Shown: piece by piece, positions 39,711-49,336 of the stretch
How positions within the stretch are numbered: position 1 is the stretch's first letter
How the letters are laid out: each line of letters opens with the position of its first letter
Assembly: GCF_001858325.1 (NCBI RefSeq)
Contig: NZ_MBPP01000021.1
Coordinates: 1 to 64,000 of the forward strand
DNA: 64,000 nt
Source: Marinobacter sp. AC-23
GTDB lineage: Bacteria > Pseudomonadota > Gammaproteobacteria > Pseudomonadales > Oleiphilaceae
Direction of reading: 5' to 3'
The notes under the pieces: generated by a model
Told to the model about the DNA's origin: nothing
The model's database searches: none
Seen by the model: the letters and a program-made list of their open reading frames with translations, nothing else
Position numbers and translations under genes: made by a program

Positions 39711-40064
39711 TCAAAGAGATGCTTTTGCTTTCTCAACAACAGCGGCAAATGCCTGCTGTTCGTTCATGGCCAGATCTGCCAGAACCTTACGATCGATTTC
39801 AACGTTTGCCTTTTTCAGGCCAGCGATCAAACGGCTGTATGACAGGCCGTTAACCCGAGCGCCTGCGTTGATACGGGCAATCCACAGTGCGCGGAATGCG
39901 CGCTTACGGTTACGACGGTCGCGATACGCATATTGACCGGCTTTGATAACCGCTTGCTTGGCAACGCGGAATACACGGCTACGAGCTCCGTAGTAACCCT
40001 TGGCCTGCTTTAAAACCTTCTTGTGACGACGACGTGCAACCACGCCACGTTTAACACGAGCCAT
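39711..40064 (-). CDS. rplT: 50S ribosomal protein L20
   Basis: 117-residue 23S rRNA-binding protein that nucleates large-subunit assembly. It shows the expected [21 protein letters not shown]-terminus and [19 protein letters not shown] near residue 50. In E. coli L20 represses rpmI-rplT translation. It follows rpmI by 45 bp. Confidence 0.98.
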   Translation of the reverse strand: MARVKRGVVARRRHKKVLKQAKGYYGARSRVFRVAKQAVIKAGQYAYRDRRNRKRAFRALWIARINAGARVNGLSYSRLIAGLKKANVEIDRKVLADLAMNEQQAFAAVVEKAKASL

Positions 40065-40109
40065 ACCTTAATCCTTCTACCTTAAAACCGTTGTGAGTGT
40101 ATTGCTGCG

Positions 40110-40301
40110 TTACTTACCGAGCATACGCTTTACGGATGCCACATCAGACTTGGCAACCAATGAAGTACCACGCAGCTGACGCTTACGCTTAGGGCTCTTC
40201 TTGGTCAGGATGTGACTGGTGAAGGCTGACTTGTGCTTGAAGCCGGTAGCAGTTTTCTTGAACCGCTTGGCCGCTCCGCTTTTCGTTTTCATCTTAGGCA
40301 T
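40110..40301 (-). CDS. rpmI: 50S ribosomal protein L35
   Basis: 63-residue basic ribosomal protein. [20 protein letters not shown] at the N-terminus and the [17 protein letters not shown] motif (here [13 protein letters not shown]) are typical. It lies between infC and rplT, as in other gammaproteobacteria. Ends in VKRMLGK, one residue shorter than E. coli. Confidence 0.98.
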   Translation of the reverse strand: MPKMKTKSGAAKRFKKTATGFKHKSAFTSHILTKKSPKRKRQLRGTSLVAKSDVASVKRMLGK

Positions 40302-40358
40302 TTTTAAAACTCCGCATTCGTTTTTAATGACATCAATGTGAACCTGAACGACAAAACC

Positions 40359-40374
40359 CCCGCTTATGGCAGGG
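40359..40374 (-). other. Hairpin between infC and rpmI
   Basis: On the minus strand CCCCTGC-CATAA-GCGGGG, slightly bulged, is followed by GTTTTG. It may act as a partial terminator or as part of the L20 translational operator. Imperfect, so low confidence. Confidence 0.35.
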
Positions 40375-40394
40375 GATTCATCACTGAATCAAAT

Positions 40395-40934
40395 TCACTT
40401 CTTTTTGCGGGGAGCCACGATCATGGTCATTTGACGGCCTTCCATTTTCGGCCGCATTTCAACCTGAGCCAGCGCGTCAATGTCTGCTTCAATTCGCTCC
40501 ATGAGTTTCATACCAATTTCTTGGTGTGCCATCTCACGGCCACGGAAGCGGATAGTGATTTTGCCGCGATCCCCGCCTTCAAGGAAACGTACCAGGTTGC
40601 GTAGTTTTACCTGATAATCCCCTTCTTCAGTTCCTGGTCGGAACTTAAGCTCTTTGACTTGCGTCTGTTTCTGCTTCTTCTTGGCAGCAGCCTTCGCTTT
40701 TTTCTCGTCGAAGACTTTTTTGCCGTAGTCCATTATTTTACAGACGATCGGATCGGAATCTGTAACCTGAACCAGATCCAGGGTCGCCTCCTCTGCCATC
40801 TTGAGGGCGTCTGCGATCGGAACTACACCTACCTGATTGCCTTCGGCATCGATCAGGCGGATTTCAGTTGCATCAATATTCTCATTGATCGGCGCCTTAG
40901 GAGTACGCCCACCCCGATTCGTTCGCTGTTTAAT
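40395..40934 (-). CDS. infC: Translation initiation factor IF-3 (probable AUU start)
   Basis: Binds the 30S subunit and checks initiator tRNA-start codon pairing. About 179 residues. N-domain: [20 protein letters not shown]. The linker is Lys/Arg-rich. The C-domain has [20 protein letters not shown] and [16 protein letters not shown]. No ATG fits the start. A TTG at 40940 overlaps the thrS stop but has GGAG only two bases away. The ATT at 40934 has GGAG eight bases upstream. AUU initiation with autorepression by IF-3 is established for infC, so I choose it. Confidence 0.93.
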   Translation of the reverse strand: MKQRTNRGGRTPKAPINENIDATEIRLIDAEGNQVGVVPIADALKMAEEATLDLVQVTDSDPIVCKIMDYGKKVFDEKKAKAAAKKKQKQTQVKELKFRPGTEEGDYQVKLRNLVRFLEGGDRGKITIRFRGREMAHQEIGMKLMERIEADIDALAQVEMRPKMEGRQMTMIVAPRKKK

Positions 40935-40946
40935 AGTCAAATCTCC
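40932..40946 (-). promoter_or_regulatory. infC ribosome-binding site and AUU start codon
   Basis: On the minus strand the order is GGAG, ATTTGACT, ATT. The thrS stop TGA lies inside the spacer. Spacing of eight bases from GGAG to ATT supports the rare start and the known autoregulation of IF-3. Confidence 0.7.
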
Positions 40947-42862
40947 GTCTTGATTCTGCCCTTGCGATCAACATCTTCTTTCAGAAGTTGTTCGAACGCT
41001 TCGAGCGATAGGGTTCCCAAATCTTCACCTTTGCGGGTTCTCACCGCAACGGTGTTGTTCTCGACTTCTTTATCGCCGATAACGGCAAGAAAGGGAACTT
41101 TGTTAAGAGTATGCTCGCGGATTTTAAAGCCGATCTTCTCGTTTCTCAAGTCAGCATTAACCCTAAAGCCTAAAGAATCCAACTTTTTCGCCAGATCCTG
41201 ACAATAATCACGCTGATTATCGGTAATATTGAGTATTGCGACCTGAGTTGGAGCCAGCCACGTTGGGAACGCGCCTTCGTACTCCTCAATCAAAATACCA
41301 ATAAACCGCTCAAACGAGCCAAGTACTGCACGATGCAACATCACCGGCGTTTTACGCTCGGAGTTATCCGCGACATATTGCGCGCCAAGGCGACCCGGCA
41401 TGGAAAAATCTACTTGGATAGTGCCACACTGCCACACCCGTCCGATACAGTCCTTGAGAGAAAACTCAATTTTCGGGCCATAAAAAGCGCCTTCGCCGGG
41501 CAACAACTCCCAATCGACGCCTTCACGGTTCAAGGCTTCTTCCAGAGCTGCTTCAGCTTTGTCCCAAACTTCGTCAGAGCCCACTCGCTTTTCCGGGCGG
41601 GTAGAAAGCTTATACAGGATTTCATCAAATCCGAAATCTTCGTAAACTTCGTGAAGAAGCTCGATAAACTTAGAGACTTCTGGCTGAACCGCATCTTCTT
41701 CACAGAAAATATGGGCATCATCCTGGGTGAACCCTCGCACCCTCATCAAACCATGCAACGCACCAGAAGCCTCGTTGCGGTGGCATGAGCCAAACTCTGC
41801 GAGCCGCAACGGGAGATCCTTGTAGCTTTTCAGGCCTTGGTTGAACACCTGGATATGGCAAGGACAGTTCATGGGCTTGATGGCGAAATCGTGCTTTTCG
41901 GATTCCGTGGTAAACATATCATCACGGAATTTGTCCCAGTGGCCGGACTTCTCCCACAAGCTGCGGGAAACCACCTGAGGTGTTTTGATCTCTTTATAAC
42001 CATGACGGTGCAGAGTCCCGCGCATGTACTGTTCAATTTCCTGATAAAGCGACCAGCCGTCTGGGTGCCAGAACACCATTCCCGGCGACTCTTCCTGCAT
42101 GTGGAACAGGTTTAGCTTTTTGCCAATCTTTCGGTGGTCACGCTTTTCCGCTTCTTCCAGGCGGTGCAGATAAGCTTTAAGGTCTTTTTTGTTACCCCAA
42201 GCGGTACCGTACACCCGCTGTAACTGCTCGTTACTGGTATCGCCACGCCAATATGCACCGGCCACCTTAGTTAGCTTGAAGGCCTTGAGCTTGCTTGTAC
42301 TGGGCACGTGAGGGCCACGACAAAGATCAATGAAATCGCCCTGCCGGTAAAAAGACAGGTCTTCATCGCCCGGAATATCTTCAATAATGCGAACTTTATA
42401 TTCTTCGCCCATTTCATCAAACAGCTTTACCGCTTCGCTGCGGGAAAGCACAGAGCGGGATACGGAAATATCCTGCTTTGCGAGCTCTTCCATGCGCTTC
42501 TCGATCCGAGCCAGATCTTCATTGGTAAAAGGCCGGTCGAACTTGAAGTCGTAATAAAAGCCGTTATCGATCACCGGCCCAATGGTTACCTGAGCTTCCG
42601 GGAACAGCTCTTTAACCGCCATAGCTAGCAGGTGGGCGGTAGAGTGGCGGATAACGTCAACACCGTCTTCATCACGCTCTGTGATAATGGCCAGCTCTGC
42701 ATCCTGCTCGATCCGGTGGCTCGTATCCACAAGCTTTCCGTCTACCTTACCGGCAAGTGCTGCCTTGGCAAGGCCGGCGCCAATATCGGCGGCGACGTCG
42801 TGCACAGTAACGGGTTCTGCAAAACTACGGTGGCTGCCATCTGGCAGAGTTATGACGGGCAT
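40937..42862 (-). CDS. thrS: Threonyl-tRNA synthetase
   Basis: 641-residue class II synthetase that charges tRNA-Thr. The N-terminal TGS domain is [14 protein letters not shown]. The editing domain has the [16 protein letters not shown] motif near residue 75. The catalytic core has [14 protein letters not shown] near residue 335, holding the zinc-binding Cys, and [14 protein letters not shown] near residue 375. The C-terminal anticodon domain includes [12 protein letters not shown]. The start chosen has CAGGAG nine bases upstream. A longer open frame to 42934 lacks family support. First gene of the operon thrS-infC-rpmI-rplT-pheST-ihfA-merR. Confidence 0.97.
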   Translation of the reverse strand: MPVITLPDGSHRSFAEPVTVHDVAADIGAGLAKAALAGKVDGKLVDTSHRIEQDAELAIITERDEDGVDVIRHSTAHLLAMAVKELFPEAQVTIGPVIDNGFYYDFKFDRPFTNEDLARIEKRMEELAKQDISVSRSVLSRSEAVKLFDEMGEEYKVRIIEDIPGDEDLSFYRQGDFIDLCRGPHVPSTSKLKAFKLTKVAGAYWRGDTSNEQLQRVYGTAWGNKKDLKAYLHRLEEAEKRDHRKIGKKLNLFHMQEESPGMVFWHPDGWSLYQEIEQYMRGTLHRHGYKEIKTPQVVSRSLWEKSGHWDKFRDDMFTTESEKHDFAIKPMNCPCHIQVFNQGLKSYKDLPLRLAEFGSCHRNEASGALHGLMRVRGFTQDDAHIFCEEDAVQPEVSKFIELLHEVYEDFGFDEILYKLSTRPEKRVGSDEVWDKAEAALEEALNREGVDWELLPGEGAFYGPKIEFSLKDCIGRVWQCGTIQVDFSMPGRLGAQYVADNSERKTPVMLHRAVLGSFERFIGILIEEYEGAFPTWLAPTQVAILNITDNQRDYCQDLAKKLDSLGFRVNADLRNEKIGFKIREHTLNKVPFLAVIGDKEVENNTVAVRTRKGEDLGTLSLEAFEQLLKEDVDRKGRIKTEI

Positions 42863-42965
42863 GAAGCGCTCCTGTTGATTGCTCAGCGGTGATCTATACC
42901 AGAGATCACATGTTGACGGCGTTCCGTGATACAAACCACGGGCCGTTTCGAGGCGCAGTTTAACA

Positions 42966-42997
42966 GAAAAAACCCCGGCAAGTTAACGCCGGGGTTT
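42966..42997 (-). terminator. Terminator of the TAXI-TRAP operon
   Basis: AAACCCCGGC (42970-42979) and GCCGGGGTTT (42988-42997) pair with an 8-nt loop. On the minus strand the stem is followed by T6. It lies just after the TRAP permease and just upstream of the thrS leader. Confidence 0.9.
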
Positions 42998-43040
42998 GTT
43001 TAGAGCTTTGCTTGGCAGTTTGCGTGCTGCGCTCGCCGAA

Positions 43041-45650
43041 TTACTGCGAAGGCACAAAAGCCGGACGTTCACCCTCGCCTGCTCTGCGTCGCAACTGTGC
43101 GAAGGCTAGTAGACCTAGCAAGAGCAGTGCCGGAATGAACATCAGCTCTTTTGGTGGCCGTGGATTTGCCACCTGCACGACGTCGATGGTCCAGCCAAAG
43201 CTAAGTCCGGCTTTTTCGGCATCACTGCCAAAGTTGACGAACTCAACGTTCATTACGTCACCTGCCTTGGACACTTCCAGCCCAGCAGCCGCCAGCCGTT
43301 TTTCAGGCGTATCGCCTGCCGGCAACGGCAGCTGCAGGTACTTGGAAACATCATCACCCGACAACGACATGCCAGAAGCCTGAAGGACAATAGGCTGGTC
43401 TGCAGCAACTTCGTCTACGTGTTGCATTAACTCCGCGCCGGGGCGGTCGTTGGTGGGTGGGTAGATCTCATCCCACCAGAAGCCCGGACGGAACAAAGTA
43501 AACGTAATAAGCAGCAGACCTATGGTTTCCCACCAACGGGTTTTGGTAAACCAGAAGCCCTGAGTGGCAGCAGAGAACACCAGCATGGCGGTGACCGCGC
43601 TGAACACCGTCACCAACAAATCGAACCAGCCGGTCAGCCCGATCAACAATAACTGAGTATTGAAGATGAACATAAACGGCAGAATGGCGGTTCGGATGTC
43701 GTAGGTGAAGCCCTGTATACCTGTTCGTATCGGGTCCGCCCCCGAAATCGCCGCCGCGGCATAAGCCGCCAGCCCCACAGGTGGCGTGTCATCCGCAAGT
43801 ATGCCGAAGTAAAACACGAACAAGTGCACCGCGATTAACGGCACCAGCAAGCCGTTTTCTGCTCCCAGGCTCACAATAACCGGCGCCATCAGGGTAGACA
43901 CCACAATGTAGTTTGCGGTGGTGGGCAGCCCCATTCCCAGAATCAGGCTGATAACAGCGGTAAAGCCCAGCATCAGCAGTAGGTTACCGCCGGAAATAAA
44001 CTCCACGAACTGAGTCATAACCAATCCGATGCCGGTGAGGGTAACGGTACCCACAACAATCCCCGCGGTAGCAGTGGCCACACCAATACCCACCATGTTG
44101 CGAGCGCCGGTGACCAACGAATAGGTAAGGTCTAGCCCGCCCTGCTTAAGACCGTTGAAGTAATTGCCCCGGTCGTTAAAAAACGCTTTCAGAGGGCGCT
44201 GGGTGATAATGATAAACACCATAAACACCGTGGCCCAAAAGGCTGACAGCTGTGGCGAAAAGCGTTCAACCGTAAGGCACCACACAAGCACCACAACAGG
44301 TAACAGGAAATACAGACCGGTTTTTACCGTTGGACCTACCTCTGGCAGCTCGTCCATTATTGAATCCGGGCCATCTTCTTCCAGTTCGGGGTAGCGCGAG
44401 CCATAGCCTACCAACGCAACGTAGGCGGCCAGCAGCAACGGGGTAAGAACCCACATAGCCCCACTACCAAGCACGTCCTTCATCCAACCGACGCCGTAAT
44501 ACACTGCAAGTGTAAGCACACTTAGCCCTAGCAACATCATCACCCAGACGAGCATACGCTGGGCCAGGGTTGGCTTGTTCAGCCGCTCGACGCCCTTCAT
44601 GTTCATCTTGCAGGCTTCCAGGTGAACAATGTAAATGAGAGCCACGTACGAAATCATCGCCGGCAGAATGGCGTGCTTGATCACCTCAAGGTAAGAAATG
44701 CCAACATACTCGACCATTAAAAATGCAGCAGCACCCATGATTGGCGGCGTCAGCTGGCCATTAGTAGAGGCTGCAACTTCTACAGCACCCGCTTTGGTGG
44801 CGGGGAAACCTACCCGCTTCATCAGCGGAATAGTGAACGTGCCTGTTGTAACCACGTTGGCAATGGAAGAACCGGAAATAATACCGCTAAGACCACTGGC
44901 CACCACCGCAGCTTTTGCAGGGCCACCGCGCATATGCCCCAACAGGGCATAGGCAACCTTAATAAAGTAATTCCCAGCACCCGCACGCTCAAGCAACGCG
45001 CCAAACAACACAAACAGGAATACAAAGCTGGTTGAAACACCCAGGGCAACACCAAAAACACCTTCGGTACCTAGCCACTGGTGCGAAGCCAGTTTGTTCA
45101 GACTTGCCCCTTTGTGGGAAATGACGTCTGGCATGTAGGGGCCAGCCAAGGAGTAGATAATAAAAACACCTGCCACAATCGTGAGCGGCAGGCCCAGCGC
45201 CCTGCGGGTTGCTTCCAAAAGCAATACTAGCCCGGCCATTGCGACAATAAGATCCTGCGTATTCGGCGAGCCAGGCCGCATGGCCAACTGATCATAAAAA
45301 ACGTATAAATATGATGCTGTGAACGCTGCAGCCAACGCTAGAACCCAATCATAAATGGGCACTTCGTTTGCGTGCTTACCCCGTATCATGGGGAACGCTG
45401 CAAACGCCAGGAATGAGGCAAAAGCAAGGTGAATCGAGCGCGACTCCGAGGAGTTGAACACACCAAATTCGAATATGTACGGTAAGGGAGATGCAATCCA
45501 AAGCTGGAAAAGAGACCAGAGTAAAGGAACAACAAAAAGAATGATCGCAGCAGACCCGGTTGCAGCCCTTCCACCGGATTCGGTCTGAAGAAACTCCTCA
45601 ACCTTCTGCTTATCGATACGATCCCCGGCACTAGGGTCGCTGTTGGTCAT
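43041..45650 (-). CDS. TRAP transporter permease, fused DctQM-type (TAXI family)
   Basis: 869-residue inner-membrane permease, with the small and large TRAP subunits fused into one chain. About 17-19 hydrophobic helices are visible. The DctM-type region shows GVFGVALGVSTSFVFLFVLFG, ASGLSGIISGSSIANVVTTG and GAAAFLMVEYVGISYLEV, and GMGLPTTANYIVVSTLMAP near residue 575. The C-terminal 100 residues form an extra domain after the helices (FGSDAEKAGLSFGWTIDVVQ), which resembles a PDZ-like module, an odd addition. Sodium-driven uptake with the TAXI protein upstream, from which it is separated by 88 bp containing a hairpin. Substrate unknown. Confidence 0.92.
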   Translation of the reverse strand: MTNSDPSAGDRIDKQKVEEFLQTESGGRAATGSAAIILFVVPLLWSLFQLWIASPLPYIFEFGVFNSSESRSIHLAFASFLAFAAFPMIRGKHANEVPIYDWVLALAAAFTASYLYVFYDQLAMRPGSPNTQDLIVAMAGLVLLLEATRRALGLPLTIVAGVFIIYSLAGPYMPDVISHKGASLNKLASHQWLGTEGVFGVALGVSTSFVFLFVLFGALLERAGAGNYFIKVAYALLGHMRGGPAKAAVVASGLSGIISGSSIANVVTTGTFTIPLMKRVGFPATKAGAVEVAASTNGQLTPPIMGAAAFLMVEYVGISYLEVIKHAILPAMISYVALIYIVHLEACKMNMKGVERLNKPTLAQRMLVWVMMLLGLSVLTLAVYYGVGWMKDVLGSGAMWVLTPLLLAAYVALVGYGSRYPELEEDGPDSIMDELPEVGPTVKTGLYFLLPVVVLVWCLTVERFSPQLSAFWATVFMVFIIITQRPLKAFFNDRGNYFNGLKQGGLDLTYSLVTGARNMVGIGVATATAGIVVGTVTLTGIGLVMTQFVEFISGGNLLLMLGFTAVISLILGMGLPTTANYIVVSTLMAPVIVSLGAENGLLVPLIAVHLFVFYFGILADDTPPVGLAAYAAAAISGADPIRTGIQGFTYDIRTAILPFMFIFNTQLLLIGLTGWFDLLVTVFSAVTAMLVFSAATQGFWFTKTRWWETIGLLLITFTLFRPGFWWDEIYPPTNDRPGAELMQHVDEVAADQPIVLQASGMSLSGDDVSKYLQLPLPAGDTPEKRLAAAGLEVSKAGDVMNVEFVNFGSDAEKAGLSFGWTIDVVQVANPRPPKELMFIPALLLLGLLAFAQLRRRAGEGERPAFVPSQ

Positions 45651-45689
45651 AGCAGAGTCCTGTCAGAGGAAAACGGTAAGATAATTTAA

Positions 45690-45716
45690 AGCTGCGGGCT
45701 GAGATTGCCCGCAGCT
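45690..45716 (-). other. Intercistronic hairpin between the TAXI gene and the TRAP permease
   Basis: AGCTGCGGGC (45690-45699) and GCCCGCAGCT (45707-45716) make a perfect 10-bp stem with a 7-nt loop. It could terminate part of the transcripts or protect the upstream mRNA, giving more binding protein than permease. Confidence 0.6.
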
Positions 45717-45738
45717 GATTTAATCGCCGGAAACCGAA

Positions 45739-46722
45739 TTAATCGATTAGACCAGCTTCCTTGTAATACTTAGCGGCACCTGGGTGCAGTGGCGCACTCA
45801 GGGCATCAGACACCATTTCTTCCTTCTTCAGATTAGCAAAGGCTGGGTGCAGGCGCTTGAAACTGTCGAAGTTTTCGAACACAGCTTTGACCACTTCGTA
45901 CACTACTTTGTCGGGTACGTTGGTAGAAGATACAAACGTTGCGGCTACACCGAAGGTGGTTACATCGTCATCAGAACCACGATACATACCGCCAGGGATC
46001 ACAGCTTTCCGGTAGTACGGGTTGTCATCTATCAGCTTTTTGGCCGACTCGTTATTCACGTTTACCAGAACACTGTCACAAGATGTGGTTGCTTCTTTGA
46101 TGGCACCGGATGGGTGACCAACTGTGTAGAAGAACGCATCAATGTTGCCATCACACAGAGCCTGGGACTGCTCCGCGGCCTTAAGTTCGGCTGCGAGAGA
46201 AAACTTGTCCATGGTCCAGCCCATTTCGTCCATCAGCACTTCGGCGGTAGCACGCTGGCCAGACCCTGGATTACCCACAGAGACCCGCTTGCCGGCAAGA
46301 TCTTCGAAGTTCTTGATACCGGAGCCTTTGCTGGCTACGACGGTAAACGGTTCTGGGTGAAGTGAAAATACAGCCCGCAGATCTTTGTTGGGGCCGTCGT
46401 CCTTGAATTGGCTTGTGCCATTGTAGGCATGGTACTGCCAGTCGGATTGCGCAACCGCCAGATCCAGCTCGTTCTGGCGAATGGCATTCAGGTTGTATAC
46501 AGAACCACCCGTACTCTCAACAGAGCAGCGGATTCCATGCTCTTTCCGATCCATGTTAACCAAGCGGCAAATGGCTCCACCGGCTGGATAATAAACGCCG
46601 GTTACACCGCCTGTCCCGATGGTTACGAAGCGTTGTTCCTGCGCGGAAACAGCCGTTGAGGCCGCACCCAGGCTGACAGCCGCTGCTACTGCGAATGCGG
46701 AGGCTTTAAGTTTCAATGTCAT
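45739..46722 (-). CDS. TAXI family TRAP transporter solute-binding protein
   Basis: 327-residue periplasmic receptor. Cleavable signal peptide at residues 1-27 ([20 protein letters not shown] then VSAQ). The mature protein begins with [20 protein letters not shown], the TAXI hallmark, and [19 protein letters not shown] follows near residue 85. [19 protein letters not shown] lies near residue 205. It would bind a carboxylate or amino acid such as glutamate; the exact ligand is unknown. First gene of the operon with the fused permease. Confidence 0.92.
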   Translation of the reverse strand: MTLKLKASAFAVAAAVSLGAASTAVSAQEQRFVTIGTGGVTGVYYPAGGAICRLVNMDRKEHGIRCSVESTGGSVYNLNAIRQNELDLAVAQSDWQYHAYNGTSQFKDDGPNKDLRAVFSLHPEPFTVVASKGSGIKNFEDLAGKRVSVGNPGSGQRATAEVLMDEMGWTMDKFSLAAELKAAEQSQALCDGNIDAFFYTVGHPSGAIKEATTSCDSVLVNVNNESAKKLIDDNPYYRKAVIPGGMYRGSDDDVTTFGVAATFVSSTNVPDKVVYEVVKAVFENFDSFKRLHPAFANLKKEEMVSDALSAPLHPGAAKYYKEAGLID

Positions 46723-46863
46723 GTGAATTATTCCTTATTTTGATCGTTGTCATCAACCGCCCGCCTGAGCTCGCGGGAAAGTGTCGCGCTCGATATAGAA
46801 CATAGACCACTTCACCCTATAAATAAAGTATGTATTAGCTCGCTAACCAGTTGAACAAGCAAC

Positions 46864-46890
46864 AAAAAAGCCCGCTCTTCGGGCTTTTTT
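46864..46890 (-). terminator. Terminator after the RND transporter gene
   Basis: AAAAAAGCCCG (46864-46874) and CGGGCTTTTTT (46880-46890) form an 11-bp stem with loop CTCTT. It lies just downstream of the RND gene on the minus strand. T tracts on both sides allow either direction. Confidence 0.92.
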
Positions 46891-46906
46891 GTTTTCATTG
46901 CAAACT

Positions 46907-49291
46907 CTATTTTGCAGTGCGTGCTTTTGCAATCATCTGGTCCGGCCGCAGCAGGAACCTCGCCAGCGCGGGCAGTAACCAGATTGCGCCAACCATGTTC
47001 CACAGGAACATGAAGAACAGCAAGAAGCCCATATCCGCCTGGAACTTGATTGGTGAGAAGATCCAGGTCACCACGCCAAGTCCCAGAGTAACGCCGGTAA
47101 ACATAACAGCCTTACCGGTTGAACGCAGGGTCTCGAAATACGCATCCTGAAGCGTCTTGCCTTCCAACAGGTATTTTTCAAGCTTGCTGTAAATATAGAT
47201 GCCGTAATCCACACCAATACCCACACCAAGCGCAATAACCGGCAGAGTTGCTACTTTGATACCAATGTCTGATACCGCCATGATCGCTTCACCGAGAACC
47301 GAGGTCAGGCCCAGCGGAATCACGATACACAGCACAGCTCTTATGGACCGGAAGGTAGCAAAGCACAGCAAACTTACCACACTGTATACCAGGATAAGCA
47401 TCATATCCTTGGCGTTGGCGATAACCTCATTGGTAGCCGCTTCAACGCCGGCATTGCCAGCCGCTAGCAAGAAAGTATGTTCGTCATCACTGTTAGCCTT
47501 GGCAAACACTTCAACCCTCTTGACCACGGTTTCCAACGTCTCCGCTTTGTGGTCTTCAAGGAACACAAGCACTGGCGTCAGGCTGCAGTTGGTGTTGATA
47601 AGCCCGGATGGCGCCTCACGGATAGACGCGTTGATGATGGTCTGGTTGCGCGAAATCTCATACCACTTCCAGTTACCCTCGTTCAGAGCCTTGGTCACGA
47701 TCTTGGAAACGTCGGCAAGAGAAGCAGAAGACTGTACGCCTGGCGTGTTTTGTAGCTCCCACTGCAATGAATCCATGGCGCGCAGAACATTGTACTGGGT
47801 ACATTGCTCTACTGGTGTTTTGACCATCACTACCAGTACGTCAGCACTGGTAGAGTAGTTATCGATTATATAAGCGTTGTCCAGATTATAGCGCGAGTCC
47901 GCACGAAGCTCCGGTGCGCCTTGGTCAAGATCTCCCACCTTCAGGTCTTGCTTGTAATAAAGACCAAGACCCAGACCAATCACAGCAATAAGCAGCGAAA
48001 TCGGTGCAACGCCCGGGTGAGCGAAGTACGACATTACACGCCACTTCCGATCCTGCTTTTCACCGTGGTTCTGTACGTGACGAATACCACCTTTAGAGAT
48101 GCCAAGGTAGGACATGATCAGCACATGAAGCACTAAATTGGTGAGGATAACGAAAGCCACACCCAAGCCGGCCGCGATGGCCAAATCGCGAATAACGTCG
48201 ATTTCGATAAAGAATAATGTAAGGAAACCGAAGGCATCGGAAATCAGTGCCAGCATGCCCGGAATATAGAGCGCACGGAATGCCAGCCTGGCTGCAGTTA
48301 CTGCATCAAAGCCCTTGCCGGCCTCAACAGCCATGGCATTTATAATCTGAACCCCGTGGCTGATACCAATAGCAAAAACCAGGAAGGGAACAAGAACCGA
48401 ATATGGATCCAAGCCGTAACCCAGAAGCCTCAAGGCACCTAGCTGCAAGAACACAGCAACGATCGATGTGAATACAGGCACCAGCGTGCCGGTAATACAC
48501 CGGGAATACCAGAACAGCAGCAGTGTGGTCAGCAGAATTGTAATGCCTGCAAACCAGGCAATAGACCCGATACCTTCAATCAGGTCACCGACTTTTTTGG
48601 CGAAACCGACAATATGAATGTCGATATTCGGATTTTGCCCTTCGTACTTATTCCGTATCTTTTCTTCGAGCTGGCGGGAAAACGTGGCGTAATTCAATGG
48701 CTCGCCCGTTTCCGGGTTTTTTTCATACAGCGGGGCGTACACAATTGTGGACTGGAAGTTATCTGATACCAGCCGCCCTACTTCGTTTGACCGGAGGATG
48801 TTCTGGCGTAGCTTCTCCAGGCTTGCAGGCGAGCCGTCGTAGCCATCTGGAATAACGGTGCCGCCCTGGAAGCCTTGCTCCGTTACTTCCACCCACCGAA
48901 CGTTTGATGTCCACAGGGTTTTCAGACCCGAGCGATCGACACCGTCAAGATAAAAAACCTCATCGGTGATCTGCTTAAGAGTCTCCATGTACTCTGCAGA
49001 AAAAATGTCGCCGGTTTTGGTCTCCACAGCAATACGTACAAAGTTGCCAAGGTTCTCCAGGTCATTCCGATGTTCCAGCATGTTGATAACATACGGATGT
49101 TCAAGCGGGATCATTCGCTCGAAACTTGCATCCGGCTGGATTTTTACAGCGTTATAACCCAAGAACACCGTCAACAGAAGAAAGCCGATAAGTATCACGG
49201 CTCGGTTGTTGAAAATCAGGCGTTCCAAAAAAGGCTCCGCCTTGGGCGTTGTCAGGTAGTGCTCGCCCTTATCATGGTTCGGGTTGGACAT
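46907..49291 (-). CDS. RND/MMPL-type transporter
   Basis: 794-residue inner-membrane transporter with two blocks of about six helices. The first helix is near residue 30. Helix blocks lie at about 235-395 and 610-780, with periplasmic loops (45-230 and 440-605). FAIGISHGVQIINAMAVEAG and ALGVGIGVDYGIYIYSKLEKY are the paired D-containing proton-relay segments. It resembles hydrophobe/amphiphile exporters of the HpnN/MMPL group, not the tripartite AcrB type. Cotranscribed with the YCF48-like and DUF1329 genes. Transport of a lipid or hydrophobic compound is likely, but the substrate is unknown. Confidence 0.85.
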   Translation of the reverse strand: MSNPNHDKGEHYLTTPKAEPFLERLIFNNRAVILIGFLLLTVFLGYNAVKIQPDASFERMIPLEHPYVINMLEHRNDLENLGNFVRIAVETKTGDIFSAEYMETLKQITDEVFYLDGVDRSGLKTLWTSNVRWVEVTEQGFQGGTVIPDGYDGSPASLEKLRQNILRSNEVGRLVSDNFQSTIVYAPLYEKNPETGEPLNYATFSRQLEEKIRNKYEGQNPNIDIHIVGFAKKVGDLIEGIGSIAWFAGITILLTTLLLFWYSRCITGTLVPVFTSIVAVFLQLGALRLLGYGLDPYSVLVPFLVFAIGISHGVQIINAMAVEAGKGFDAVTAARLAFRALYIPGMLALISDAFGFLTLFFIEIDVIRDLAIAAGLGVAFVILTNLVLHVLIMSYLGISKGGIRHVQNHGEKQDRKWRVMSYFAHPGVAPISLLIAVIGLGLGLYYKQDLKVGDLDQGAPELRADSRYNLDNAYIIDNYSTSADVLVVMVKTPVEQCTQYNVLRAMDSLQWELQNTPGVQSSASLADVSKIVTKALNEGNWKWYEISRNQTIINASIREAPSGLINTNCSLTPVLVFLEDHKAETLETVVKRVEVFAKANSDDEHTFLLAAGNAGVEAATNEVIANAKDMMLILVYSVVSLLCFATFRSIRAVLCIVIPLGLTSVLGEAIMAVSDIGIKVATLPVIALGVGIGVDYGIYIYSKLEKYLLEGKTLQDAYFETLRSTGKAVMFTGVTLGLGVVTWIFSPIKFQADMGFLLFFMFLWNMVGAIWLLPALARFLLRPDQMIAKARTAK

Positions 49292-49336
49292 TCAAAAGCC
49301 CCTCTATTATTTTTCAGTTGTTGCCACATCAGGGCG

